Positions 19,276 through 28,738 are shown, counted from the first letter of the stretch. The stretch: 63,350 nt of DNA from JBDHAC01 sp039588215 (GCA_039588215.1 JBDHAD010000055.1:1-63350); one strand, 5' to 3'. Numbers and translations are program-made. Notes: a model not told the origin generated them from the letters alone.

Positions 19276-19769
19276 TGCGAGGCGGGGTCCGACGGCTCCC
19301 AGAGGCCGGTGTACGGGTGGTCCTGCTCGCAGAGCCGCTCCAGGTCGTAGACCCAGCGCTCGCGCGTGTATTCGGCGTTCTCGTAATGCACGCCGAGGTG
19401 GATCGCCTCCACCGGGCAAACCTCCTGACAGAATCCACAGAAGATGCAGCGGAACTCGTCGATCTCGTAGACCGCGGCGTAGCGTTCGCCGTTCTCATCT
19501 TCGGCGGGAATGAGCTTGATGCAGTTGACCGGGCAGACGGTTGGGCACAAGCCACACCCGACACACTTGGCACGGCCGTCCTCGTGCGTGGCCATGCGGT
19601 GTGTCCCTCGAACCCGGGGGGACAATTCCCACTTCTCGTCCGGGTACTGCTGCGTGACCTTGCGTGGGTTCACCATGTGCCGCAGGGTCACGCCCATGCC
19701 CTTTATGGCCGCGCGCATGTAGGAGCCCCCCGTCTCGGGGCGTTGGACGACCTTCACCTCACCTGGCAC
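19272..19769 (-). CDS. nuoI: NADH-quinone oxidoreductase subunit I
   Basis: Ferredoxin-like subunit of the connecting arm, carrying clusters N6a and N6b. Two 4Fe-4S motifs: CVGCGLCPTVCPVNC and CIFCGFCQEVCPVEA. 165 residues from GTG 19769, which has AGGAGG 6 nt upstream. Followed by nuoJ with a 4-nt overlap. Confidence 0.96.
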
Positions 19770-19784
19770 CGCGACCTCCTCGTT

Positions 19785-21068
19785 TCACGGAATCTCTCCC
19801 CCGTGTGTGGCCTGATGCCGCTCGAGAACTCGTCTTCTCTCTTCGAGCCGGGCCCGGTAGCCCGCCCCCCGGATGAGCACGCCGCGATCGAGGACGAAGA
19901 AGACCAGCACGGCGAGACCCACGTTCAGCCCAAAAAGAATCGCGGCGTACAGCGGACCCATTTCGATTCCGGCACCTTCGATCACCAGCACCGCGAGAGC
20001 GATCACGAGTATATAGACCGTCACCGCCTCGAGCAGGAATTTCCAGCCCAGGTCCATCAACTGGTCGTACCGGAAGCGCGGGAGCGTCCACCGAATCCAG
20101 ACGAACAGGATGATGATGAAGCCCATCTTCACTCCGAACACGCCCGCGGTGAGCAGTGTCTTCCACCACGTCGGATCCCCGATAACGGTCCCATCGGACA
20201 GTACACGGATGTTGTCGCCGGCCCAGAACGGAATGTCCCACCCGCCCAGGAAGAAGACCGTGACGAGCGCCGCCACGGTGATGATGTGGAAAAACTCGCC
20301 CAACATGAACATGCTGAACTTCATGGCCGAGTACTCGGTGTGGTACCCGGTGACGAGCTCGGCCTCCGCCTCCGGCAGGTCGAACGGGAGCCGGTTGGTC
20401 TCCGCGAGCGCGGAGATGAAGAAGAAGAACGCGCCCATGAGGAGCGGGAGAATCATCCACACCGCGAGGGTCGGAGGTCCCTCGCTGAAGCCCTGCTGCA
20501 TCGCCACGAGCTCCGGGACCCGAACCTCACCGGCAAGCAGGATGAGAGGGATCAGACTGAGTGCGAGCGCCACTTCGTAGCTGATCATCTGGGCGGAACC
20601 GCGCAGTCCTCCCAGGAAGGCGTACTTGCTACCCGAGGACCACCCGGCCATGACGACCCCGTACACGCCGAGGGAGCCTATCGCCAAGACCCACAGGAAC
20701 CCGATCGGGGCGTCTGCCACGATCATCTCGACCAGTCCCCACTGCGTGGGCAGCGGAGATGCGAACGGAAGCACGGCAAAAAGTATCGTCGCGGGGATCA
20801 TCGCGATCGCGGGTGCGAGCAGGAAGAAGGGCTGCACCGCCTGCGCCGGCATCGTTTCCTCCTTGAGGAGGTTCTTGATACCGTCCGCCACGACCTGGAA
20901 AAGGCCCCACGGTCCCACTCGATTCGGACCGCTTCGGTCCTGGATGAACCCGGCCACCTTGCGCTCGACCATCGTTGCCACAGCCACGATCAGGAACAGC
21001 ACCGTGAAGAACACGATCGCCTTTCCGACCGTGAACAGCACAAACGCGGTCCCCCTGACCGGATCCAC
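19785..21068 (-). CDS. nuoH: NADH-quinone oxidoreductase subunit H
   Basis: Membrane subunit that forms much of the quinone pocket. 427 residues, GTG start directly abutting the nuoG stop. Diagnostic parts: ERKVAGFIQDRSGPNRVGPW, SSGSKYAFLGGLRGSAQMIS, ALAETNRLPFDLPEAEAELV and GYHTEYSAMKF. Confidence 0.97.
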   Translation of the reverse strand: MDPVRGTAFVLFTVGKAIVFFTVLFLIVAVATMVERKVAGFIQDRSGPNRVGPWGLFQVVADGIKNLLKEETMPAQAVQPFFLLAPAIAMIPATILFAVLPFASPLPTQWGLVEMIVADAPIGFLWVLAIGSLGVYGVVMAGWSSGSKYAFLGGLRGSAQMISYEVALALSLIPLILLAGEVRVPELVAMQQGFSEGPPTLAVWMILPLLMGAFFFFISALAETNRLPFDLPEAEAELVTGYHTEYSAMKFSMFMLGEFFHIITVAALVTVFFLGGWDIPFWAGDNIRVLSDGTVIGDPTWWKTLLTAGVFGVKMGFIIILFVWIRWTLPRFRYDQLMDLGWKFLLEAVTVYILVIALAVLVIEGAGIEMGPLYAAILFGLNVGLAVLVFFVLDRGVLIRGAGYRARLEERRRVLERHQATHGGEIP

Positions 21069-22661
21069 CTAGCCCTCCGCCGCCGCCGCTGCAGTCGTCT
21101 TCGCCCGAGCACCCTTCAGCGCCAGGCTGTCCCAATCCAAGTCGGCGAGCGCGGGCACCTCAGCCGCCATTACGCCGAAAGCCGTCCGGGCATCCATGAC
21201 GGTGTCACCGGCTCCCAGCGACGCCAACAACCGGCTCAACACGAGCCACGCTGGCCTCGCGATGCCTGGCGGCTGGAGCGCCTGTCGGGAGCGCTGCACC
21301 CTGCCTTCGAAATTGGTGAAGGTGCCCTCCATCTCCGTGAACGATGTCACCGGCAGCACCGCGTCCGCCTCGCGAGCCGCATTCGGAAGCCGAGTCCCCA
21401 GATATAGGAAGAAAGAGGCTTCGGATCCGAAACCGGCGGGAGCATCCGTGAGCGGGTCCTCGAGAACCACCAGAGGCGCGCCCGCAGTCGACCGGGCGAT
21501 CTCTTGTGCCCGTTCGGCCCCCAGCAACTCGGCGCCAGTTACGTTGGGTGCGCGGTCGGCCCGGAGTTCCAGCTTGGGGAAGCCGTGAAGCGCCGCCGTC
21601 TCGCCCTGCACGACGTGGTAGACGATCCGTCCGACTCCCAGACACCGGACTAGCTCGGACAAGTAGAAAAGGCTCTCGTTGCTGGCTCCCGGGGAGACGA
21701 TCGCCAATCCGTCCGGCGGGTTCTGCTCGCCGATCTCGCCCAGCTTGTCCGCCACCCACTCCAGGGCAGTCTTCCAGTCGACCGGCGCCAAGCGGCCGTT
21801 GGTACGGATCAAGGGCACTTCAGCACGCACGCCCCGATTCGACATCACAAGATGCTTTCTGCCGTAATCGCACATCCAGTAGGAGTTCACGGCGGCATTG
21901 TGGCGCGGCTTCAGCCGGACTATCTGGTTCTCCTTGGTGTCGATCGTGACGTTGCACCCCGTCGAACACCCGGGGCAGATGCTTGGGGTCTTGTCTAGAT
22001 CCCACGCCCGCGCTTTGAAGATGAAGTCCTCATGGACGAGGGCGCCCACCGGGCACACATCCACGATGTTGCCCTGGAACGGGTTGTCGAGCTCGGCTCC
22101 GGGGAACGTGTCGATGTATGCCTTGTGTCCGCGCTGGGCGACGATCAGAGCGTCATCATCGGCCACGTCCCTCATGAAGCGAACGCATCGGGTGCAGATG
22201 ATGCACCGGTCCGCGAAGTACAGGATGTCCTCCGCGATCCGGTCACGGCCCATGACCTGCTTCTCTTCGTTCAGCCGGCTCTCGAGTTGGTGCGTCTCGT
22301 AGGCGTAGTCCTGCAGCATGCACTGGCCGGCCGCATCGCAGATGGGGCAGTCGAGAGGGTGGTTCAACAACAGGAACTCGATCACCGACTTGCGTGCGAG
22401 CTCGGCGGTGTCGGTCGCGGTGTTGACCACCATCTCATCCTGAGCCTGAAGCACGCAGGAGGGGTGCAGCTTCGGCTGCCCTTCGACCTCCACCAGACAG
22501 ACGCGGCACTGGGCCGGACGGGTCGGGATTCCCGGGTGATAGCAGTATCGCGGCACGACGACCCCGACGCGCTCAGCGGCCTCGATGACACGGGTACCCG
22601 CCGGGACCGTGACCTCGACGCCGTCGATCGTCAGCGTGACCGTATCGTTCCCGTCAGCCAT
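21069..22661 (-). CDS. nuoG: NADH-quinone oxidoreductase subunit G, short form
   Basis: Peripheral-arm subunit carrying several iron-sulfur clusters. In order: 2Fe-2S (YCYHPGI, CRVCLVEVEG, SCVLQ), the His/Cys N5 site in LLNHPLDCPICDAAGQC, the N4 ligands CIICTRC and CPVGAL, and a further set CPGCSTGC with MCDYGR that matches the extra N7-type cluster found only in some bacteria. The molybdopterin-like C-terminal domain is abbreviated: 530 residues in all, against 680-900 in many species. No frameshift is seen. Confidence 0.94.
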   Translation of the reverse strand: MADGNDTVTLTIDGVEVTVPAGTRVIEAAERVGVVVPRYCYHPGIPTRPAQCRVCLVEVEGQPKLHPSCVLQAQDEMVVNTATDTAELARKSVIEFLLLNHPLDCPICDAAGQCMLQDYAYETHQLESRLNEEKQVMGRDRIAEDILYFADRCIICTRCVRFMRDVADDDALIVAQRGHKAYIDTFPGAELDNPFQGNIVDVCPVGALVHEDFIFKARAWDLDKTPSICPGCSTGCNVTIDTKENQIVRLKPRHNAAVNSYWMCDYGRKHLVMSNRGVRAEVPLIRTNGRLAPVDWKTALEWVADKLGEIGEQNPPDGLAIVSPGASNESLFYLSELVRCLGVGRIVYHVVQGETAALHGFPKLELRADRAPNVTGAELLGAERAQEIARSTAGAPLVVLEDPLTDAPAGFGSEASFFLYLGTRLPNAAREADAVLPVTSFTEMEGTFTNFEGRVQRSRQALQPPGIARPAWLVLSRLLASLGAGDTVMDARTAFGVMAAEVPALADLDWDSLALKGARAKTTAAAAAEG

Positions 22662-22685
22662 TCCACACCACCGACATGGTCCTCC

Positions 22686-23975
22686 TCACGTCGCCGTGCA
22701 CGAATTTGTCTTGATGTGCGCTTCATACTCGTCGCGGAACTTGTCCAGCGACGAGCGCAGCGGGAAAACGACACTATCCGCGAGCACGCAGATCGTCCGG
22801 CCCGTGAGCTGCTCGCAGAGCTCGTACAGCGTGTCCAGGTCCTGCATCCGCCCGTCACCCTCCTCGATTCGCCGCAAGATCTTCGTCACCCACGAGGTCC
22901 CCTCGCGGCATTGGACGCATTGGCCACACGACTCGTGCGCGTAGAACTGCGCGATTCGACGCATGGCGCTCAGGATGCAGGTGCTCTCGTCCATGACGAT
23001 CGGGGAGGCCGTGCCCAGCGCGCTTCCCGCCTCGGCGAGTCCCTCGTAGGTGGTCGAGCAGTCCAGCTCGTCCCCGGTCAGGAACGCGGTGGATGATCCA
23101 CCCGGGATCACCGCCCGTAGGGCTCGATCGTCGGGGATTCCGCCACACACTTCATAGATGACGTCCTTCAGCGGTATGCCCAGCTCGAGCTCGTAGTTGC
23201 CGGGCCGCTTCAGATGGCCCGAACAACACCACAGCTTCGTGCCCGGCGACCTCTCCGTTCCCCACTGACGGTACCAGTCGCTCCCGTTGTCCACGATCAT
23301 CGGGACGGTAGCCAGCGTCTCGACGTTGTTTACCGTGGTCGGCATCCCGAACACGCCGGATTGCGCCGGGAACGGTGGCTTCATCCAGGGTTCGGCTCGA
23401 TTACCCTGGATCGAGTTCATGAGACCGGTTTCCTCACCCGCGATGTAGGCACCGGCTCCCAGGTGAACCGTGAGGTCGCAGGACCAGCCACTGCCCTGGA
23501 TGTTCTCGCCGATGTAACCCGCCTCGTACGCTTCGACGACGGCCTCGTTGAGCACCCGGCTGACCGGGAAGAACTCCCCGCGTACGTAGATGTAGATGTG
23601 CTGTGCCCCGATCGCCCGCGCCGAGATCATGCACCCCTCGATCAGGAGGTGGGGCGTCCACCGCATGATCTCCCGGTCCTTGAACGCGCCGGGCTCGCTC
23701 TCGTCGGCGTTGCAGCACAGGTAGTGCGGCTTGCCGGAGTCCCTCGGCATGAAGGTCCACTTGAGACCGGTGGGGAATCCCGCACCGCCCCGCCCGCGGA
23801 GTCCGGAGTCCTTGACGACCGTCGTGATGTCATCCGGCGACATTACGAGTGCCTGGCGGAGCGTCTCGTACCCACCCCGCTCCAACCACCCGCTGAGGGT
23901 CTTCGCTTCGGGATCCCCTATGTAACGGGACAGGAGGGTCGTCGTCTCCAGATCGTGGCTGTGGGGATAGCCCAT
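22686..23975 (-). CDS. nuoF: NADH-quinone oxidoreductase subunit F
   Basis: NADH- and FMN-binding subunit of complex I. 429 residues: FMN/NADH site GLRGRGGAGFPTGLKW, CNADESEPGAFKDRE, and the N3 cluster motif ESCGQCVQCREGT with its fourth Cys later in TICVLAD. Eleven nt separate it from nuoE, and 24 nt from nuoG. Confidence 0.97.
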   Translation of the reverse strand: MGYPHSHDLETTTLLSRYIGDPEAKTLSGWLERGGYETLRQALVMSPDDITTVVKDSGLRGRGGAGFPTGLKWTFMPRDSGKPHYLCCNADESEPGAFKDREIMRWTPHLLIEGCMISARAIGAQHIYIYVRGEFFPVSRVLNEAVVEAYEAGYIGENIQGSGWSCDLTVHLGAGAYIAGEETGLMNSIQGNRAEPWMKPPFPAQSGVFGMPTTVNNVETLATVPMIVDNGSDWYRQWGTERSPGTKLWCCSGHLKRPGNYELELGIPLKDVIYEVCGGIPDDRALRAVIPGGSSTAFLTGDELDCSTTYEGLAEAGSALGTASPIVMDESTCILSAMRRIAQFYAHESCGQCVQCREGTSWVTKILRRIEEGDGRMQDLDTLYELCEQLTGRTICVLADSVVFPLRSSLDKFRDEYEAHIKTNSCTAT

Positions 23976-23985
23976 TGGTCGTCGT

Positions 23986-24537
23986 CTACCGATCCCGGAG
24001 TTCCTGGACGATCTCCGGGACCGTCTCGGGCCTCACGTTCTCGTAATACTCGTCGTTCACCTGGACCACCGTCGCGAAGCCACACGCACCGAGGCATTCG
24101 GCCTCGATCACGGTGAACTTCCCGTCCTCCGACATCTCGCCCTCTCGGGTCTCCGTCTCCTGAAGAAAGCGCTCGAGAACGGCATCACCGTCGTGCAGGT
24201 GACAGCTGATGCAGGTACATACCTGCACGAGGTGTCGGCCGACGGGGTGTTTGTTGTACATCGTGTAGAAGGTGGCGATCGAGTGTACGTAAGCCGGCGT
24301 CAGGTCCAGCACGGCCGCCACTTCCACCATGTCATCGGCCGAAATCCACCCCTTCTTCTCCTGCACGAAGTGCAGCAGCGGGAGCAACGCGCCCCTCTTC
24401 ACGGGATAGCGGGTGAGGATCTTCTCGAGGCGATCGCGGCCTTCCGCAGTCTCGAAGATCGGACCCTCGATGTGTTCGCGCTCCGCCCTCTGAAACGGCT
24501 GTGCCCCTGCGACCGCCGGGTGCAAATCCCTGCTCAT
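23986..24537 (-). CDS. nuoE: NADH-quinone oxidoreductase subunit E
   Basis: Thioredoxin-fold 2Fe-2S subunit (cluster N1a). 183 residues. Ligands sit in VCTCISCHL and ECLGACGFA. Lies 215 nt after nuoCD; that spacer holds two tandem copies of the nuoD 3' end (24566-24752). Confidence 0.95.
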   Translation of the reverse strand: MSRDLHPAVAGAQPFQRAEREHIEGPIFETAEGRDRLEKILTRYPVKRGALLPLLHFVQEKKGWISADDMVEVAAVLDLTPAYVHSIATFYTMYNKHPVGRHLVQVCTCISCHLHDGDAVLERFLQETETREGEMSEDGKFTVIEAECLGACGFATVVQVNDEYYENVRPETVPEIVQELRDR

Positions 24538-24565
24538 GCGTCGATCTCTCCGCGCACCTGAGGGT

Positions 24566-24752
24566 TCACCGTTCTATTTCGCCTAGTACGACATCGAGGG
24601 ACGCGTGGCGCCCTGCGGGCGCGACGCGGGCGGCCACCTGAGCCGCGCTCGAGGTCGTTCATCGGTCTATTTTGCCCAGTACGACATCGAGGGACGCGTG
24701 GCGCCCTGCGGGCGCGACGCGGTCTTGCCGCCGGAGCTGCGCGCCGGGTCGC
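24566..24752 (-). repeat. Two tandem decayed copies of the nuoD 3' end, each with a strong hairpin
   Basis: Directly after nuoD come two units of 94 and 93 bp (stop triplets at 24659-24661 and 24566-24568; nuoD's own at 24753-24755). Read on the minus strand each ends like nuoD: ASLDVVLGKIDR-stop and ASLDVVLGEIER-stop, against ASLDVVLGEIDR-stop in nuoD. Both copies replace the preceding codons with the same new segment (RVAPAGRH), which forms a 12-bp hairpin with a TGC loop (24602-24628 and 24695-24721). The first 60 or so bases of the two units are nearly identical. No transposase is present. Confidence 0.75.
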
Positions 24753-26606
24753 TCACCGATCGATCTCGCCCAAGACGACGTCCAACGACGCGTTGACGGC
24801 GATCACGTCCGCGACCAGCTCGCCCTCCACCAGATAGGGGAGCGCCCCGATGTTGACGAACGATGGCCCCCGGAACCGGCAGCGGACCGGCTTCGTCCCC
24901 CCGTCTGACACGATCCCGATTCCCAACTCGCCCTTGGAGGCCTCGATCGAGTACCAGGTCTCTCCCGCCGGCACGCGGATGCCTTCCATCACGAGCTTGA
25001 AGTGCGAGATCATCGTGTCGATGGACCCCATCGCCTCGCTCTTCGGCGGAAGCACGACGCGATAGTCGTCGATGTTCATCGAGCCGTCCGGTAGATGAGC
25101 GAGCGCCTGCTCTACGATCCGGACGCTTTGTCGCATCTCCTCCAAACGGACCATGTACCGATCGTACACGTCCCCGTGCACGCCGACAGGCACGTCGAAA
25201 TCGTACTGATCGTAGCCAAGATAGGGGCGAGCCTTGCGCACGTCGTAGGGAACGCCACTCGCTCGGAGGTTCGGTCCGGTGAGGCCATAGCTCACGGCTT
25301 CCTCCGGTCCCATGATGCCAATGTCCTGGGTGCGAGCCATCCAGATCGCGTTCCGACTCAGGAGCCGTTCGCATTCATCGAGCGTCGAGGGGCAGTTCTC
25401 CACGAACTCGCGGCAGGCATCGAGCCATCCGACCGGGAGGTCCGCCATCATGCCGCCGACCCGGGTGACCGAGGTCGTGATCCGACCGCCGGTGTAGGCC
25501 TCGTGCAGATTGTAGATCTTCTCCCGTTCCTTGAACGAATACAGGAAGACCGTGAACGCCCCGAGGTCGATCGCCGTCGTCCCGAGCCACAACAGGTGAC
25601 CCAGAATCCGGTTCAGCTCGCACAGGATCACCCGCACCACCCGGCATCGCTCTGTAATCTCGACCCCGAGCAGCGTCTCGACCGCCCCAGCGTATGCGAT
25701 GTTGTAGAGCATCGGCGCGAGGTAGTCCATCCGGTCGGTGTATGGCACGACCTGATTCCACTCGCGGAACTCGCACGTTTTCTCGAACCCGGTGTGCAGG
25801 TATCCGATGTGCGGGATGCAGCGCATCACGCGCTCGCCGTCGAGCTGCAGCACGAGCCTCAGCACGCCGTGTGTGGCCGGGTGCTGGGGACCCATGTTGA
25901 TCAGCATCGGCTCACCCTCGAGCCGATTCTCCAGCGCATCCTCAGGTCGCTCGGCGGGAGTCAGCTCTCGCAGCGGCACAGTCGCATCGCCGTAGCCCGC
26001 CAGCTGGAGCTCTTCGGTGGCGTAGACGTCCTCGAGGCTCCGGCTCAGACAACGGCGGACCTGCTCGGAGCGACTGAACCGCCCTCGGAGCGGGAAGTCC
26101 TTTCGGAGCGGGAACCCCTCCTCGTAGTTCTCCGGCATCAGGATTCGCCTGAGATCGGGGTGTCCTTCGAATGTCACGCCGAACATGTCGAAAGTCTCGC
26201 GCTCCAACCAATCCGCAGTATGCCAGAGGTCCGTAACTGTTGTGAGTGTCAGATCCGAGAGCGGCACCTCGCACACCACGCGCAGTTGGCGACCGTGCCG
26301 CATCGACCAGAGCTGATACCAAACCCGGATCGGGACGCCGCCTCCAAGGTCCACTCCGGTGATGTCGGCGAGAAAGTCGAACCCCTGCCCCGGGTCATCC
26401 CGCAGGAAGCGCAGAACCTCGTGATTCCGGCTGGGCTCGATCCACAGGACGGGGTAGCCGGCTGCGTCTCGAACCACGTCGCGAATCGCATCCGCGAACT
26501 GCGCTGACACCGCCTGGATCGATGGGTGCTCGGCCAGATCCTCCTCTGGTCGAGGCTCGGCGCGGATCAGCTCCCGTGTCGGGTCGGGTGCCACGGTCGT
26601 CGGCAT
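24753..26606 (-). CDS. nuoCD: NADH-quinone oxidoreductase subunits C and D, fused
   Basis: Single 617-residue protein joining the 30-kDa subunit (NuoC, about residues 50-205) to the 49-kDa subunit (NuoD, about 230-617) of complex I. NuoC signature: ERETFDMFGVTFEGHPDLRR. NuoD signatures: INMGPQHPATHGVLRL, IGYLHTGFEK, RVVRVILCELNRILGHLLW and EASKGELGIGIVSDG. Start chosen at ATG 26606, 16 nt after nuoB; a longer frame exists but runs into nuoB. The fused arrangement is known in enterics and some other groups. Confidence 0.95.
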   Translation of the reverse strand: MPTTVAPDPTRELIRAEPRPEEDLAEHPSIQAVSAQFADAIRDVVRDAAGYPVLWIEPSRNHEVLRFLRDDPGQGFDFLADITGVDLGGGVPIRVWYQLWSMRHGRQLRVVCEVPLSDLTLTTVTDLWHTADWLERETFDMFGVTFEGHPDLRRILMPENYEEGFPLRKDFPLRGRFSRSEQVRRCLSRSLEDVYATEELQLAGYGDATVPLRELTPAERPEDALENRLEGEPMLINMGPQHPATHGVLRLVLQLDGERVMRCIPHIGYLHTGFEKTCEFREWNQVVPYTDRMDYLAPMLYNIAYAGAVETLLGVEITERCRVVRVILCELNRILGHLLWLGTTAIDLGAFTVFLYSFKEREKIYNLHEAYTGGRITTSVTRVGGMMADLPVGWLDACREFVENCPSTLDECERLLSRNAIWMARTQDIGIMGPEEAVSYGLTGPNLRASGVPYDVRKARPYLGYDQYDFDVPVGVHGDVYDRYMVRLEEMRQSVRIVEQALAHLPDGSMNIDDYRVVLPPKSEAMGSIDTMISHFKLVMEGIRVPAGETWYSIEASKGELGIGIVSDGGTKPVRCRFRGPSFVNIGALPYLVEGELVADVIAVNASLDVVLGEIDR

Positions 26607-26622
26607 GGGTCGAAGGTCGCGC

Positions 26623-27309
26623 TTACTCGCGGTGCTCCATGAGGCGCTCGATGCGGTCGCGCTCCCGCGCGACGGCCGAGGTCGCCGAGAGCCCGCTGAC
26701 GCGGTTCTGCTGCGTAGAGTTGCCGAATGGCTGGGCAACCAATTCGATGGCCTCCGCCGGAAGGTTGGGACGCCCCACTGCCTCCGGGTCCTCCGCCCGC
26801 GCGACGGGGTGGGCCAGCGATTCTCCCTTGATCTTCTCCTGGATCATGAGGAGCCCGTACATGAGACCCTCCGGCCGGGGCGGACAGCCCGGGACGTAGA
26901 CATCGACCGGGACGATCGTATCGATCCCCTGCACGATGGTGTAGTTGTCGAACATGCCGCCCGAGCTCGCGCAGGCTCCCATAGAGACGCACCACTTGGG
27001 CTGCGGCATCTGGTCCCAGATTCTTCGCATCACCGGCGCCAGCTTGTAGGTCACGCGCCCGGCCACGATCATCAGGTCCGCCTGACGCGGAGTGAAGGAC
27101 ATGCGCTCCATCCCGAAGCGCCCGATGTCGTACTTGGAGGCAGCCGCCGCCATCATTTCGATCGCACAACAGGCGGTGCCGAAGGGCATCGGCCACAGCG
27201 AGTTTCTTCGCGCCCAGTTGATCACGTAGTCCAGGCGGGTCGTCACCCAGCTCCGTGGGATGCCGGTGTCCACACTCGAATCGGTCGGGACTACATCGAG
27301 CTTCTTCAT
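26623..27309 (-). CDS. nuoB: NADH-quinone oxidoreductase subunit B
   Basis: Carries cluster N2, which hands electrons to quinone. 228 residues. Ligand set: adjacent Cys pair in FGTACCAIEMM, Cys in SMGACASSGGMF, and Cys in YVPGCPPRPE. A C-terminal extension of about 50 residues after the family core is polar and of unknown role. Sixteen nt from nuoA and nuoCD on either side. Confidence 0.96.
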   Translation of the reverse strand: MKKLDVVPTDSSVDTGIPRSWVTTRLDYVINWARRNSLWPMPFGTACCAIEMMAAAASKYDIGRFGMERMSFTPRQADLMIVAGRVTYKLAPVMRRIWDQMPQPKWCVSMGACASSGGMFDNYTIVQGIDTIVPVDVYVPGCPPRPEGLMYGLLMIQEKIKGESLAHPVARAEDPEAVGRPNLPAEAIELVAQPFGNSTQQNRVSGLSATSAVARERDRIERLMEHRE

Positions 27310-27325
27310 CTGCGCTCCGCGCGAC

Positions 27326-27682
27326 TCAGTCCCATTCCAGCGCCCCTTTGCGCCACGCGTATACCAGTCCGACCCCGAGTATCAGCAGGAAGAACGTCAC
27401 CTCCAGGAAGCCGACGAAACCGAACTGCCGGAACACGGACGCCCACGGCACCAGGAACAGGGTCTCGATGTCGAGGACGATAAACAGCATCGCCACGATG
27501 TAGAAATTCACCGAGAAGCGCTCGCGGGTATTCCCGAGCGGGTCGATGCCAGATTCGTACGGGGCCGCCTTGACCGGGGTCGGGCGGCGAGAGCCGATCA
27601 GGTGAGACAGACCCAGGATGACGACGGCATTTAGGACGCCGACGACTCCGAGGATGAGGATGCCCAGGTACGGGTCGAGCAC
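27326..27682 (-). CDS. nuoA: NADH-quinone oxidoreductase subunit A
   Basis: First gene of the complex I operon; three-helix membrane subunit of 118 residues. Start at GTG 27682, with a strong AAGGAG 9 nt upstream; the frame is open further back but without NuoA similarity. Signatures: YESGIDPLGNTRERFSVNFY and LFIVLDIETLFLVPWA. Confidence 0.96.
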   Translation of the reverse strand: MLDPYLGILILGVVGVLNAVVILGLSHLIGSRRPTPVKAAPYESGIDPLGNTRERFSVNFYIVAMLFIVLDIETLFLVPWASVFRQFGFVGFLEVTFFLLILGVGLVYAWRKGALEWD

Positions 27683-27689
27683 GCGTCGG

Positions 27690-27740
27690 CGCTCCTTGTG
27701 AAATAATTCACTTGCTCGGAAAGCGAAGTTATCGTCGGGT
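27690..27740 (-). promoter_or_regulatory. Probable promoter/operator region of the nuo operon
   Basis: The sequence just upstream of the nuoA ribosome site is unusually AT-rich for this window and holds the inverted repeat GTGAA-ATAA-TTCAC (27698-27711). It sits in the 211-nt gap between nuoA and the divergent hydrolase gene, the only place a nuo promoter can lie without being inside another gene. I cannot assign exact -35 and -10 boxes. Confidence 0.3.
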
Positions 27741-27893
27741 CCCCGAACCGGCAAGAAACGGAGCGCTGGGAGCCCGCGCAAGGTCACTCCCCACCACATG
27801 TTCCGGCTCGCGCGGTTGCGAGAGCGCTTCGACCGAGGGAGCTTCGTCGGCAGACTGGCTGGCCGCTGAGGGTCGAAGAACCGAGCGCCGAGG

Positions 27894-28712
27894 ATGAACG
27901 TCGAGCAACGCGAGATCGACATCGCCGACGGGCGCATCCGGGTGCGCATCGTGGGCCGGGGTGCCCCCGTTCTGTGCCTTCATGGCCTGAGCGCGCATGG
28001 CCGCACGTGGCTCCCCGTCGCCCGTCTTCTCGCGCACCGACAAACGCTCTGGGTTCCCGACCTCCTCAGCAGGGGACGCTCGTCGCCCCGCCCCGATTTG
28101 GCGTATGGTCTCGAGGACGAGCTGGGCCGAGTCCACGAGTTAATGAGCGCGCTCGGAGATCCCCCCCCTGTCGTTGTCGGGCACTCGCAGGGTGCGGCGA
28201 TCGCGCTGGGGCTGGCGCGGCGAGAGCCTCGGATTCGCGGGCTCGTTTTGTGTAGCCCTGTCACACCGTCGACTCGCAGGCCCCTCACCCTCGAGTTGCT
28301 TCGGTCGGGCTTGATGCGGCGAATCGGCGCCGGCATGTTTCGGCCGCTGCGCCGACCCCTGGCTCGTCTGATACTGGCTCGCGCGTTCGGCCCGGCGACA
28401 CGTGCCCCGGCCGGCACGGTGGAGGCCTACTGCGAGCCGTACGCCGAGCCGGAGCGGGCCCGAGCGTTGATGAGGCTGCTGGCCGATTGGCGGCCCGCGG
28501 AGCTTGAGCACTTGTTGCCCGAGCGTTCCCTCACAACGCGCATCATCGTCGGGGAGCTCGACCCCCGCATCAGACTCGAGGCGGCCGAGACGCTCGCCGA
28601 GCGTCTCGGGGCGCCGTTGACCGTGATCCGCGATGGCGGGCACGTGCTCCCCGAGCAGGTGCCGGATGTCATCGCCCGAGCGATCGCCGCCGTGTGTGAC
28701 TCGGCCGAATAA
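27894..28712 (+). CDS. Alpha/beta-fold hydrolase
   Basis: 272-residue hydrolase. Oxyanion/HG motif VLCLHGLSAHGRTW, nucleophile elbow VVGHSQGAAIALG (Ser near residue 97), acid in VGELDPRI and His in RDGGHVLPEQ near the C-terminus, so a full Ser-Asp-His triad. No signal peptide. A basic cap-domain segment lies between about 125 and 215. Substrate cannot be told. First gene of a plus-strand pair with dcd, 26 nt downstream, and divergent from the nuo operon. Confidence 0.88.
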   Translation: MNVEQREIDIADGRIRVRIVGRGAPVLCLHGLSAHGRTWLPVARLLAHRQTLWVPDLLSRGRSSPRPDLAYGLEDELGRVHELMSALGDPPPVVVGHSQGAAIALGLARREPRIRGLVLCSPVTPSTRRPLTLELLRSGLMRRIGAGMFRPLRRPLARLILARAFGPATRAPAGTVEAYCEPYAEPERARALMRLLADWRPAELEHLLPERSLTTRIIVGELDPRIRLEAAETLAERLGAPLTVIRDGGHVLPEQVPDVIARAIAAVCDSAE

Positions 28713-28738
28713 ACCACGGAGAAAAGAGACTAGATTCG

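Noticed and set aside
25095..26507. 470-codon open frame on the plus strand
   Set aside because: Mirror frame of nuoCD.
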